DNA of 64,000 bases from Pseudomonas sp. TNT3 (GTDB lineage: Bacteria > Pseudomonadota > Gammaproteobacteria > Pseudomonadales > Pseudomonadaceae): positions 1 through 64,000 of the forward strand of contig NZ_WFGV02000022.1 in the NCBI RefSeq assembly GCF_010095445.2, given 5' to 3'. Below the pieces are notes generated by a model. The model was given only the letters and a program-made list of their open reading frames with translations, was not told the origin of the DNA and did no database searches. Positions 9,462-18,102 of the stretch are shown piece after piece. Made by a program: the position numbers and the translations under genes. Position 1 is the stretch's first letter. Each line of letters opens with the position of its first letter.

Positions 9462-9577
9462 ATTGCAGCCCGGTGACGGTTAATCGAGCTGTCGATGACC
9501 ATTGAAATACAGGCAGCCTGACCTGGCGCAGGCTGCCCTTGTGACCCACATCGGAGATTCATCGAGAGAGGCAAGAC

Positions 9578-10306
9578 GTGACGCAGAACATCTATGACAC
9601 CCCCGAATTTTTTGAGGGTTACAGCCAACTGCCCCGTTCAGTTGAAGGACTCGCCGGCGCGCCTGAATGGCCAAGCCTGCGTTTGCTGTTACCGCAAATG
9701 GCCGGGCAAAAAGTCGTGGACCTCGGATGCGGCTACGGCTGGTTCAGTTATTGGGCCGCCGAACAGGGCGCTGCCAGCGTGACCGGCCTGGACGTCTCGC
9801 AGAAGATGCTGGAGCGTGCCGAGACCCGTCATCATCACCCGCGTATCACTTACCGTCAGGCGGACCTCGAACACCTGGAACTTGAGCCCTCCAGCCTGAC
9901 CCTCGCCTACAGTTCGCTGACCTTGCACTACATCACTGACCTGGCGGCACTGCTGCGCACGGTGTATCAAGCACTGGTGCCGGGGGGAAAACTGGTGTTC
10001 TCGATCGAACACCCGATCTTCATGGCCTCGCTGCACCCCGACTGGATTGTCGACGAACACAAAGGCAAAACATGGCCCGTGGACCACTACCAGGTCGAGG
10101 GCCCGCGCTCGACCAACTGGCTGAGCGACAATGTGATCAAGCAGCACCGCACGTTGGGAACACTGTTGAATCTGTTGATCGACACAGGATTCAGGCTCGA
10201 CCACATCAACGAGTGGGGACCGTCAGTCGAGGACCTCGTTGCCCGTCCCGCCCTGGCCGATGAGGTGCATCGCCCCATGATGTTGATCGTCGCCGCCAGT
10301 CGATAA
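9578..10306 (+). CDS. Class I SAM-dependent methyltransferase
   Basis: A 242-residue cytosolic methyltransferase. Motif I is VVDLGCGYGWFSYWAAEQG (about residues 47-65), followed by the acidic loop VTGLDVSQKMLERA, motif II around ITYRQADLEHLEL and the post-motif YSSLTLHYITDLAALLRTVYQALVPGG, all typical of the Methyltransf_11/25 group. It starts at a GTG after GAGAGAGGCAAG. The family methylates small molecules, often at the end of a pathway; nothing in the sequence fixes the substrate. It is 116 bp downstream of the TonB receptor on the same strand and may be co-transcribed with it or stand alone. Confidence 0.88.
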   Translation: MTQNIYDTPEFFEGYSQLPRSVEGLAGAPEWPSLRLLLPQMAGQKVVDLGCGYGWFSYWAAEQGAASVTGLDVSQKMLERAETRHHHPRITYRQADLEHLELEPSSLTLAYSSLTLHYITDLAALLRTVYQALVPGGKLVFSIEHPIFMASLHPDWIVDEHKGKTWPVDHYQVEGPRSTNWLSDNVIKQHRTLGTLLNLLIDTGFRLDHINEWGPSVEDLVARPALADEVHRPMMLIVAASR

Positions 10307-10419
10307 GCGCCACCTAGACGCTCCGAAGGCAATCTGGCATCGACTGGATCCAATCGCCCGACATCGACGAAGTAACCTGCTACCCTCAGGGAATGGATGA
10401 TCTTGATATAGGGGAATGT

Positions 10420-10587
10420 ATGAGCGACATACCTAAGCATGGTTGGACATGGGCCTACCGAAAGCTTCGTGGCCTGCACTGCTCTCGCCTCACTGCTTTC
10501 TATCGAGCCACCTTGTATTCAGTGCGCGGCGACACGGGAACGCTCACCAGTGCGGATAACTGGCAGAAAATACGCTTGCGGCGTTGA
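10420..10587 (+). CDS. Small hypothetical protein
   Basis: A 55-residue frame starting at an ATG eight bases after AGGGGA and ending just before a good terminator at 10620, which is the main support for it being a gene. The product is basic and aromatic at the N-terminus (PKHGWTWAYRKLRG) and has no membrane segment. I do not recognise it. An in-frame ATG at 10393 would add nine residues but has no ribosome site. Confidence 0.45.
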   Translation: MSDIPKHGWTWAYRKLRGLHCSRLTAFYRATLYSVRGDTGTLTSADNWQKIRLRR

Positions 10588-10619
10588 TTGAACGGCGCAG
10601 ACACAACTCACCCATACGA

Positions 10620-10652
10620 CAAAGCCCTGACATTTCAGGGCTTTGTGGTTTT
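10620..10652 (+). terminator. Rho-independent terminator
   Basis: Perfect stem CAAAGCCCTGA / TCAGGGCTTTG with a four-base loop, followed by GTGGTTTT. It ends transcription from the small gene and methyltransferase upstream. Confidence 0.85.
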
Positions 10653-10749
10653 CAGGATTTGAGTGTCGATACCGTTCGTCCGCTGGCCCGCACCTATGGC
10701 CCGTTCATCCTTCCAATGTTGTGTTAACCACTCGCAAGGAAGATTCAAC

Positions 10750-11040
10750 ATGATGAACAGAAAAATTGCGGTACTTACGCTTGCAGGCATCATGTCGGCC
10801 TGCTCGCTTCACGCCTTTGCGGCGGGCGAAACGACCACTGGAACGCCCTCTGCGGATGGCACCAGCCAGACCCGTGATCCAGCGCCCAAAGCCACCAACG
10901 CGGATCCGGACGCTGCTTCCCTGCCACAAGGCGCGGATGGCGGCACTACCGACAGCGGCCCTACACCTGCCGGCTCGAAAGCCGGTGGTGCTGACAAGGC
11001 GGGTGGCGGGAGCAGCAGCGGTGGCAGTGGCGGTAGCTGA
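10750..11040 (+). CDS. Small exported Gly/Ser-rich protein
   Basis: A 96-residue protein starting at ATG 10750 (or 10753) after AAGGAAG. It has a clear signal peptide (basic MNRK, hydrophobic IAVLTLAGIMSA, cleavage probably after HAFA), then a low-complexity region of Thr, Asp, Pro and Ala and a tail made almost wholly of Gly and Ser. A cysteine lies in the signal region (SACSL), so lipoprotein processing cannot be ruled out. Small exported proteins of this composition are common and uncharacterised in Pseudomonas. No function is assigned. It stands between a terminator and a REP element as a single transcription unit. Confidence 0.7.
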   Translation: MMNRKIAVLTLAGIMSACSLHAFAAGETTTGTPSADGTSQTRDPAPKATNADPDAASLPQGADGGTTDSGPTPAGSKAGGADKAGGGSSSGGSGGS

Positions 11041-11072
11041 TACACCTGGTTAGTGGATACACAGATAGCAAA

Positions 11073-11162
11073 TGTGGGAGCTAGCCTGCTGGCGATAGCG
11101 GCTGAACATTCAACATCACTGTTGATTGACAGTCCGCCATCGCTAGCAGGCTAGCTCCCACA
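11073..11162. repeat. REP-like inverted repeat
   Basis: The arms 11073-11101 and 11134-11162 are near-perfect inverted copies beginning TGTGGGAGCTAGCCTGCTGG; an inner hairpin CAACA...TGTTG sits in the loop. It is related to the element at 6982-7079 and lies between convergent genes, as REP elements usually do. Confidence 0.88.
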
Positions 11163-11188
11163 GGATTGCTGCTAATTCCACAATCGCA

Positions 11189-11386
11189 TCAACAACACTT
11201 AGGCCCAGCCTTACTCCCGTATCTCGCCTCCTGGCGCTCCCGAAAGAACATCTCGTAATCCATCACCGGCTTGTCCGGGTGTTTGCTCTGCATATGCTCA
11301 ACGTAGTTATCGTAGTCAGGCATTCCCACCATCAAGCGCGCAGCCTGCCCCAGGTATTTACCGAGGCGGCTCAAGTCATTGAACAT
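11189..11386 (-). CDS. ybdD: YbdD/YjiX family small protein, partner of CstA
   Basis: A 65-residue protein of the DUF466 (YbdD/YjiX) family: [46 protein letters not shown] is the whole conserved core, with the family ending of Lys, Pro and two terminal Cys. It begins at an ATG after a strong GAGGAGG site, 13 bp downstream of cstA, the standard arrangement in Proteobacteria. In E. coli the homologues accompany the pyruvate/peptide transporters CstA and BtsT and are needed for their activity. Confidence 0.93.
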   Translation of the reverse strand: MFNDLSRLGKYLGQAARLMVGMPDYDNYVEHMQSKHPDKPVMDYEMFFRERQEARYGSKAGPKCC

Positions 11387-11399
11387 GTGCCCTCCTCAC

Positions 11400-13457
11400 T
11401 CAAGCCTCTGGCAGCGCCTGAAACGGTGCTTCTTTATCCGTGCGCTCTTTCGTACCCCAGGCGGCAATACCGACTTTCAGTGCAAAGAACAGGATGCTGA
11501 ACACCACGAGCAGGAACAGCGCCGTCAGCGTCGCGTTGGTGTAGGCGTTCCAGATCACGTGCTGCATCTGGTTGATGTCCTTGGCCGGAGCGAGGATCTG
11601 ACCATTGGCCAGCGCATCGCTGTACTTCTTGGCCAATGCCAGGAAACCAATCGCCGGGTTCGCGTCGAACAGCTTGATGAAACCGGCCGTGGTGGTGCAG
11701 ATCAGCAGCCAGACGGCGGGCAGCATGGTCACCCAGACGTAGCGCTGGCGTTTCATTTTGATCAGCACGACCGTCGCCAGCATCAGCGCGATACCCGCCA
11801 GCATCTGGTTGGAGATACCAAACAGCGGCCACAAGGTGTTGATGCCGCCCAATGGGTCGATCACGCCTTGATACAGCAGGTAGCCCCACATCGCCACGCA
11901 ACCGGCGGTGGCGATCAGGTTGGCAGTCCAGGACTCGGTGCGTTTCAGCGCCGGCACAAACGAGCCGAGCAAGTCCTGCAGCATGAAGCGCCCGGCACGG
12001 GTACCGGCGTCCACCGCTGTCAAAATAAACAACGCTTCAAACAAGATCGCGAAGTGGTACCAGAACGCCATGGTGTTTTCACCTGGCAGCAACTGGTGCA
12101 GGATTTGCGCGATGCCAACAGCCAGGGTCGGCGCACCACCGGCACGGGCCAGAATGGTGGTTTCACCGATATCCCGGGCCACCGCTTCCAGCGCGTCCGG
12201 CGTGATCGCAAAGCCCCAGCTGCTGACCGTCTGCGCAACCGTCACCGCATCGGAACCGACGATCGCCGCCGGGCTGTTCATGGCGAAGTACACACCCGGC
12301 TCGATCACCGAAGCGGCAACCATCGCCATGATCGCCACGAAGGATTCCATCAGCATGCCGCCGTAACCGATGTAACGGGCATGCCCTTCGCTGGCCAGCA
12401 ACTTCGGCGTAGTGCCGGAAGCGATCAGCGCATGGAAACCCGACACCGCACCGCAGGCGATGGTGATAAACAGGAACGGAAACAGACCGCCTTTCCACAC
12501 CGGGCCAGTGCCGTCGATGAACTGGGTCAGTGCTGGCATTTTCAGGTCTGGCATGGTCACCAGGATGCCGATCGCCAGGGCCATGATGGTGCCGATTTTC
12601 AGGAAGGTCGACAGGTAGTCACGGGGGGCCAGGATCAGCCACACCGGCAGCACCGCTGCGACAAACCCGTAACCAATCAGCATCCAGGTGATCTGGATCC
12701 CGGTGAAGGTAAACGCCTTGGCCCACACCGGATCAGCAGCAATCTGCCCGCCCAGCCAGATCGAACCCAGCAGCAGCAACACGCCCACCACCGAGATCTC
12801 GCCAATGCGGCCCGGGCGGATGTAGCGCATGTAGATGCCCATGAGCATCGCGATCGGCACGGTCGCCATCACGGTGAACATGCCCCACGGGCTCTCGGCC
12901 AGGGCTTTGACCACGATCAGCGCCAGCACCGCGAGGATGATGATCATGATCAGGAAGCAGCCGAACAAGGCGATGGTGCCGGGAATGCGGCCCATTTCCT
13001 CACGGACCATATCGCCCAATGAGCGACCGTTGCGGCGGGTGGACAGGAACAGCACCATGAAGTCCTGAACCGCACCGGCCAGCACCACGCCGGCGATCAG
13101 CCACAGCGTGCCGGGCAGATAGCCCATTTGTGCCGCCAACACCGGACCGACCAAAGGCCCCGCGCCAGCGATGGCCGCGAAGTGGTGACCGAAGAGGACG
13201 TGCTTGTTGGTCGGTACGAAGTCCAGGCCATCGTTGTTGAGCACGGCGGGCGTGGCCCGATTGGGGTCGAGCTGCATCACCTTGTTGGCGATGAACAGGC
13301 TGTAATAGCGATAAGCGACGAGGTAGATAGCGACTGCTGCGACTACGATCCACAGGGCGTTGATGGCTTCGCCGCGGCGCAGGGCCACGACACTCAGCGC
13401 GAACGCTCCAAGGACAGCCACGGCAAACCAGGCGAGGTGTTTAGCCAGACGGGGCAT
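11400..13457 (-). CDS. cstA: Carbon starvation protein A (pyruvate/peptide transporter)
   Basis: A 685-residue inner-membrane protein with about 16-18 hydrophobic segments. Family signatures include NNDGLDFVPTNKHVLFGHHFAAIAGAGPLVGPVLAAQMGYLPG near the N-terminus, GAVQDFMVLFLSTRRNGRSLG, and ITIACGAVSGFHALIASGTTPK. CstA imports pyruvate or peptides under carbon limitation. It starts at ATG 13457 after AGGAG and is followed 13 bp later by ybdD, forming a two-gene operon. The TACGTA palindromes 110-145 bp upstream of the start may be control sites. Confidence 0.95.
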   Translation of the reverse strand: MPRLAKHLAWFAVAVLGAFALSVVALRRGEAINALWIVVAAVAIYLVAYRYYSLFIANKVMQLDPNRATPAVLNNDGLDFVPTNKHVLFGHHFAAIAGAGPLVGPVLAAQMGYLPGTLWLIAGVVLAGAVQDFMVLFLSTRRNGRSLGDMVREEMGRIPGTIALFGCFLIMIIILAVLALIVVKALAESPWGMFTVMATVPIAMLMGIYMRYIRPGRIGEISVVGVLLLLGSIWLGGQIAADPVWAKAFTFTGIQITWMLIGYGFVAAVLPVWLILAPRDYLSTFLKIGTIMALAIGILVTMPDLKMPALTQFIDGTGPVWKGGLFPFLFITIACGAVSGFHALIASGTTPKLLASEGHARYIGYGGMLMESFVAIMAMVAASVIEPGVYFAMNSPAAIVGSDAVTVAQTVSSWGFAITPDALEAVARDIGETTILARAGGAPTLAVGIAQILHQLLPGENTMAFWYHFAILFEALFILTAVDAGTRAGRFMLQDLLGSFVPALKRTESWTANLIATAGCVAMWGYLLYQGVIDPLGGINTLWPLFGISNQMLAGIALMLATVVLIKMKRQRYVWVTMLPAVWLLICTTTAGFIKLFDANPAIGFLALAKKYSDALANGQILAPAKDINQMQHVIWNAYTNATLTALFLLVVFSILFFALKVGIAAWGTKERTDKEAPFQALPEA

Positions 13458-13567
13458 TGTGTGTCTCCTGCCGACAGCTCGTGGCCGCGGCGGTAATTTT
13501 TATAATTGTGTCCGCTGTGCGGAGCTGGCCCAATATCCCCGCATGCCGTCCACAAATAAATCCGCAG

Positions 13568-13603
13568 AACTACGTACACACGGACTACGTAGTTCTACGT
13601 AGA
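13568..13603. promoter_or_regulatory. TACGTA palindrome cluster upstream of cstA
   Basis: AACTACGTA (13568-13576) is inverted at 13586-13594 (TACGTAGTT), and a third copy, CTACGTAG, follows at 13595-13602. Three copies of TACGTA within 36 bp upstream of cstA suggest a dimeric regulator site. The regulator is unknown, and the site could also belong to the neighbouring accessory region. Confidence 0.4.
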
Positions 13604-13663
13604 TACCCCCATTTACAGGCCCAAACACACACCCTAAATGGGAGCCATCCTAGGTGTTCATTA

Positions 13664-14085
13664 GAAATGAGAGCGGTGTCAATTGAAATGAGAACCCCGC
13701 GCCAGCGAGATAGCAGCGATGGCCCGCTCCAACAGAAATCGTGGACTAATCGCCCCATTTTTTTCATCCAGAATTCCTCTAAGATAGAAACTTGCTAGCG
13801 ATTCCGTAAATTTGAAACTATTCGCCACCAAATTGTGCTTTGAAACCCTATCCTTTTAGTAAATTTGAAACTCTCGCGTAGATAATTCCGAAAATAAGAA
13901 ACTCTCCGCCGTACCGTAAACGGGTTCGATGTGCAGTGGTCTAAAGAAACCGGACACCCATTTAGGCGAGGTTGCTCGCCAGATTGAGGTATCAGAAGAT
14001 CAAGCCACGCCGTACCTTTGCCTCTGAGTTCGAACGCGAGGCTGCCCGACCTAGTTGTCAAAAAAAGTACAGCTAAATCGAAACT
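13664..14085 (+). repeat. Array of GAAAyT direct repeats, possible transposon end
   Basis: Two copies of a GAAATGAGA motif (13664, 13685) are followed by GAAACT/GAAACC motifs, mostly preceded by A/T-rich TAAATTT-like bases and followed by a C/G-rich YTCGC-like tail, at 13787, 13814, 13842, 13867, 13898 and 14080. All are in the same orientation, about 15-30 bp apart before the IS3-like remnant at about 13929-14072 interrupts the array. Such arrays are what TnsB/TniA-type transposases bind at Tn7- and Tn5053-like ends, but no such transposase gene is present here, so the identity is unproven. Confidence 0.5.
13929..14072 (+). mobile_element. IS3-family remnant (terminal repeat and OrfA start)
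   Basis: TGTGCAGTGGTCTAAAGAAAC followed by CGGACACCC resembles the left end of IS3-family elements. About 70 bases later the reading KPRRTFASEFEREAAR (14000-14047) matches the N-terminus of IS3 OrfA proteins. The frame then runs into unrelated sequence, so only about 140 bp of a dead element remain. Confidence 0.6.
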
Positions 14086-14168
14086 CGCCGTTCACTCATC
14101 GTCAATGCGCCGCTGGATTGACCAGAAGGTAAAACTATAAATCTTAAGGTTGTACCAGGTCACCCATA

Positions 14169-14744
14169 CTAACCATGCGTGAGACCGACTGCTTCATCGT
14201 GTGCGGCTAAGATCACACGGTTTACATCAGTAGAAAGGAGATCCTGCGGGCGCTCGCCCCCGAGGAACCCATTAGGTGAGATAAACCAGAATGAAAGTCC
14301 CCAGCCATCTTTCATGGGACAGAGAATAGATAAAATATCCATAAGACCGGGAATTGGACTGTCTCCGCCGTGCGACGGGAATCCGTAAGCGGGAAACAAT
14401 CTGAAGCCATCATGTTCGATCGAGAAAATTCGGTGGTTCGCTTCCCACTTCTTGAGTGCGGTGCTGAGGAGTTCAGCCTGGATACCCAGATGGTTAGCCA
14501 AATCTGGAGCCAGAAGAAAGTCGCCGCAAGAGAGGATATGAGCCTTGGCGAGCTCAACCATTTTCCGTTCTCTCTCTTCGATAGTCCGGCGCTTTTCATC
14601 TGTACGCCTAAGCGATGCCTCTGGAGGTGAGCACCAGACTACCTCATGGTCCTGCATTGGTTTACTCGATCGAGTTGCGGTATTGGGACGACTGAACGCC
14701 TCACCCACGGCACCTTTGGCATCTTTATCGGAATTCTGCTTCAT
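14169..14744 (-). CDS. Uncharacterised protein with possible ParS/MbcA-like C-terminus
   Basis: A 191-residue soluble protein starting at ATG 14744 after GGGGAG. The N-terminal third is charged and probably disordered. A helical stretch (RRTIEERERKMVELAKAHILSC) is followed by a winged-helix-like region (LAPDLANHLGIQAELLSTALKKWEANHRIFSIEHDGFRLFP). The C-terminus (GWGLSFWFISPNGFLGGERPQDLLSTD, then VNRVILAAHDE) resembles the MbcA/ParS/Xre antitoxin C-terminal domain, in which a Trp-Leu...LGGxxPxdLL pattern contacts a RES-type toxin. No RES toxin gene is next to it. The next gene on the same strand lies 169 bp upstream. The match is by eye; it may be a DNA-binding regulator of a former mobile element. 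Confidence 0.6.
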   Translation of the reverse strand: MKQNSDKDAKGAVGEAFSRPNTATRSSKPMQDHEVVWCSPPEASLRRTDEKRRTIEERERKMVELAKAHILSCGDFLLAPDLANHLGIQAELLSTALKKWEANHRIFSIEHDGFRLFPAYGFPSHGGDSPIPGLMDILSILCPMKDGWGLSFWFISPNGFLGGERPQDLLSTDVNRVILAAHDEAVGLTHG

Positions 14745-14913
14745 GAAGTCTGCTCCCCAAATTTACCTTTCGATTCTCCCGATGCGTGCCGCGCACTGTT
14801 GGTAAGCGCTGCTTTGAGCAAAATCGACCGTCCGACGATTCGGCATCAAATTATACATCCGCTTTCCTGCCGCGCCCCTTGAGATTCGTAGCCTGCCCAA
14901 CCCCTGCGGGCAA

Positions 14914-15441
14914 CTACTCAGGTTCTTCCCCATCGTCAGGTAGATTGACTGCGTTGACCATACGAGTGATGACGACCGACAGCCAGGTTTGATGAGCAAC
15001 AAGCTCTGCGTCGACTTCACCCCTGGCATTGGACGTTTCGTAGAGTGATCTCCAGTCCAGGATATCTGCTGGCTCGACCTTAGCGTTGTCTCGGAATACA
15101 GCTTTTGAAGCAAGCCGATATGCATATGTATCCATGAAAGCCTCTCCCCTCCCCTTGAGCTTGACCCGGGCAAAATCAACCACATTTTCAGCGGTCCATC
15201 TTGCAGAACCATTAAGTGCTGGCGGAATCGCGAAAAGGACTCCAACAATCGCTGTTTCTGCATCTGGTCGATCCATTTCGTTGAAGAGATCGATCAGATT
15301 TTGGCCGGAAATGCGCTTGATAATCTCTACACCCTGCTCCGGCTGAGCAACGTTCGCCACTGCGACAATCAGCATAGTTGAGGGACTGTGCTCATTGTTT
15401 GTGGCTGACAACTGACGGGCACTCAGCTGTAATGCGGCCAT
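14914..15441 (-). CDS. Hypothetical protein (175 aa)
   Basis: A 175-residue acidic soluble protein starting at ATG 15441, six bases after GAGG. No membrane segment or signal is seen. Notable stretches are NVAQPEQGVEIIKRISGQNLIDLFNEMDRPDAETAI and ENVVDFARVKLKGRGEAFMDTYAYRLASKAVF. I do not recognise the family. It is divergent from an XRE regulator with an 84-bp gap, an arrangement usual for a regulator and its target, and is followed on the same strand by the ParS-like gene, with which it may form a unit. Confidence 0.6.
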   Translation of the reverse strand: MAALQLSARQLSATNNEHSPSTMLIVAVANVAQPEQGVEIIKRISGQNLIDLFNEMDRPDAETAIVGVLFAIPPALNGSARWTAENVVDFARVKLKGRGEAFMDTYAYRLASKAVFRDNAKVEPADILDWRSLYETSNARGEVDAELVAHQTWLSVVITRMVNAVNLPDDGEEPE

Positions 15442-15525
15442 AAAAACCTCGCTAAATGAACACTATAGATTGTAGCCCTATAGAGCTCAAGAAGGCCTCA
15501 TCGTTCCTTTTGTGGATGAAGCAAA

Positions 15526-15816
15526 ATGGAACTGCGGGAAGCGTTTGCCATAGCGTTACGCAACACAAGGATACGCCGGGGGTTGACGCAAGAAGATTTT
15601 GGGATCGTCAGCAGTAGGACATACCTCAGCACCCTAGAGCGAGGTCTCAAAAACGTCACTTTGGAGAAAGCATCGGAGCTTGCTGGCAGAATGGGAGTAC
15701 ATCCGCTCACCCTTCTTCTCGAGAGTTTTTTGGTACTCGATCCTGATACGGATTTAGACTCGTTGTTTGAGCGTATCCGACGAGAGAGCCTTTCGTCCCC
15801 GTCCCGCGACTCATAG
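15526..15816 (+). CDS. XRE-family helix-turn-helix regulator
   Basis: A 96-residue DNA-binding protein. Residues 5-62 form a Cro/C1-type helix-turn-helix domain: AFAIALRNTRIRRGLTQEDFG, then SRTYLSTLERGLKNVTLEKASELAGRMGVHPLTLL, with the expected recognition-helix serine/arginine pattern and the closing hydrophobic helix. The remaining 30 residues are acidic and have no known domain. It starts at ATG 15526 after GTGGATG. Divergence from the 175-residue protein gene suggests it represses the 15442-15525 promoter region, including its own promoter, as phage- and element-type regulators do (inference). Confidence 0.85.
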   Translation: MELREAFAIALRNTRIRRGLTQEDFGIVSSRTYLSTLERGLKNVTLEKASELAGRMGVHPLTLLLESFLVLDPDTDLDSLFERIRRESLSSPSRDS

Positions 15817-17703
15817 ATAGAAGACGGAACCGGAGCCTCTGGCATCCGACGCGCAATTTTACATGGTTGCACTTGAAGGTCATAGCCGCGGCGGGACATA
15901 AGTAAAAGCCATTCAGCGCCTCTCCGCAGTGCTTGGCGACAGAGACCTGATGGTGATGCAGTCAAGATAAGCGACAAATCGGGGCCGAGGTGGATGCCAT
16001 CGGAGGCGTTGTCGATCAAACTAACCCGCTGGCGCTCACCGCGGCCATAGAAGCCAAGCACGGGAGGCATACACCTGTTTGGTTTTCAGCCTATCGTGGC
16101 ACGCCACAGCCGGCCGATTGATGCCTGTCACGGTAGGCTTGCGTCAAGCACTGCCCCGCCCCGGTAGCCATTGGCAGGTGCGACTTCCATGCAGTCACTT
16201 GAGATCTAAGTTGACGCTCATCGTGTTTCATAATGTCATCAGATCTTTTGCCTTCGGCGTCAAAGCAATTGCACTATTGATCACCTCAATGATAATACGT
16301 CGCCGATACTCAGTCCCAGGTCCACGAGTAAGTCAGCCGGTAAGTCAACGAAGACGTCGCCACTCCCATCTGCACAATCGTGGCATTTCACGGTCCGAAG
16401 CTGAGTTTCAATCATTACGCTATCTACGCTATCCAAAATTTGGTATCTGCAGGGCCGTTCATTATGCTCACAATGCTTTTGCCAGTTGAAGCGAGATTCT
16501 GACTGCCAGCTGATTTTGACAAATTGGTTTCCTGTCTGCCCAGGTAGGCGATTACATTCAAGCTCAGCTTTCGCGCCAGGACGTGTGCTGCCCCATCCAA
16601 TATTTCAACGTCCCGAAGGGATGCGGTAGTAGGCGGGATGGTCCTATCACTCTGAAGCCTCAGGAACCGCAGTGCGAGTGGACATCTTAAAGGGAAGCCC
16701 GCATCACTGCCTCCCCCCAGAACACACCAATTTTCAGTGCTGACGACCGATTGCGGATCAACGCTGACATATTCGGCATATGCCGATCACTATATGGCAT
16801 ACACCACATCTTTCAGGAGGTAGACATGCTAGCCGAGATCATCTGCGCGAACCGGCTTACGGTGCATATCGCTCCCGGTCAGACACCCTACTGCAAGTCC
16901 CCACCGATGCCACCAAAATGGAGATCCGCTGTAGGTATCGACCCCATGGATCCTCGGCTGCCAACATCACGTTCAGCAGGAAGAAGCCATGACAAGGAAA
17001 GCTGGCCCACTCAAGACGACTATCCATCGCGAAGATGATGCCGGCCGGTGCGTCGAAGAATGCTAACTGACGTCGGACGTCACGGCGCCGCCCGCCACTG
17101 TCGGTTCGGGACCTTCCATGCTCATGTTCCCATTGTCCGCCGAACGTATGGAGGCGAGTTTTCAAGGAATCATGCAACGGCGTCGGAAAAACGGAAATTT
17201 CCGTCGTCTGGCTTCTGATGAAGCGAGAAACGCCTCAACTGCGGCCTTGGTGATTCGCTTTCGTTTGCCCAGTAATAAAGTGACAGCGCCACGGTAGCTG
17301 TTACTTGACTGCGGCTCATATGTAGCCGCCGATAATATTTCTTTCGTCACTTTCATCGGCGAGCGTCGCTGAAAAAACTCCGTTCCGCACGACGCTCGCG
17401 ATTAAGATCAATGAACAGGCTCAGCATATTAATGCACCTTTTCGAATGAAGTCTCAACAGGTCCCGTTTTTCGGTGTCTAAATTTTGTTGCTCTTCTTGA
17501 CTGCCCTGGGTGCGAACCAAGCATAAAAGTGTTTATTCATCCGAATAACGTGCGCTACTTGTTCACAGGGCTGCGGATTTGCGAATAATCAACCGAAGGC
17601 CATTCTACTAGGCGTGAAACCTAGCACAAGCCAAGGGAAAGGATACATCTAACAAAAACAAAGTGCGTATGTAAAAACGCGCGCAGGCTGAGTAAGAAAT
17701 CAA
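15817..17703. other. Gene-poor accessory stretch
   Basis: Almost 1.9 kb without a convincing gene. A minus-strand frame from 16070 (starting MPPVLGFYGRGERQR, plausible for about 85 codons) runs on antisense through the XRE gene. A plus-strand frame at 16826-17038 has a strong AGGAGG site but an unlikely translation. A minus-strand frame at 17162-17356 (MKVTKEILSAATYEPQ...) lacks a ribosome site. The stretch looks like decayed mobile DNA; none of these frames resembles a family I know. Confidence 0.55.
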
Positions 17704-18102
17704 CTAAATCGAGCAGGCATCTTTGGTAGCCAGGGCTATTTCTATATAATTCAGCAATTTATTGCCATCACAAGGTTTAGGCAAGCAGGCGATAACTGTC
17801 GGCGTATGGGTGCCAAGGTGCGAAATCGCCTCAGGGTAGGCTGTGATGAATATCGTAGGAATGTGGATTCCGCCAGCGATGAGTTGCTCATGCAACTCGA
17901 CACCACTTAGCCCCGGCATTTGCACATCCGAGATCAGACAATCAGTTTCTGCCGTTTCTTTTGCGTAGAGGAATTGCAGCGCTCTGGAGTAAGTCCGTAC
18001 TTTATAGCCAAAGGATCGCAATAGACTGTCCAGCGCCATCCTGACAGAATCATCATCGTCGACAATGGCAATAATTACAGAATTTTTTATGGTCTGCTTC
18101 AT
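17704..18102 (-). CDS. Receiver-only response regulator
   Basis: A 132-residue single-domain response regulator of the FixJ/NarL receiver type. Acidic pocket DDDD at residues 15-18, phospho-acceptor Asp59 in LISDVQMPG, the Thr/Ser position in FITAY and the conserved Lys in LPKPCDG are all present, so it should be phosphorylatable. It has no output domain. It is divergent from the first giant sensor kinase with a 410-bp gap, so it could be a phosphate sink or intermediate for that kinase, competing with the FixJ-like regulator 6.7 kb downstream (inference). The ATG at 18102 has only a weak GTGAG site. Confidence 0.9.
   Translation of the reverse strand: MKQTIKNSVIIAIVDDDDSVRMALDSLLRSFGYKVRTYSRALQFLYAKETAETDCLISDVQMPGLSGVELHEQLIAGGIHIPTIFITAYPEAISHLGTHTPTVIACLPKPCDGNKLLNYIEIALATKDACSI

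Noticed and set aside
11379-13022. Plus-strand open frame of 547 codons opposite cstA
   Set aside because: Rich in His, Gln and Arg, no domain, fully antisense to cstA; a shadow frame.
13795-14061. Minus-strand 88-codon frame in the repeat array
   Set aside because: It arises from the GAAACT repeats and IS remnant read backwards; its repeated FRNYLRESFKFTKR-like parts reflect the DNA repeats.
15498-16070. Minus-strand 190-codon frame overlapping the XRE gene
   Set aside because: Its first 85 codons look mildly protein-like, but the second half is antisense to a convincing XRE gene; no domain seen.
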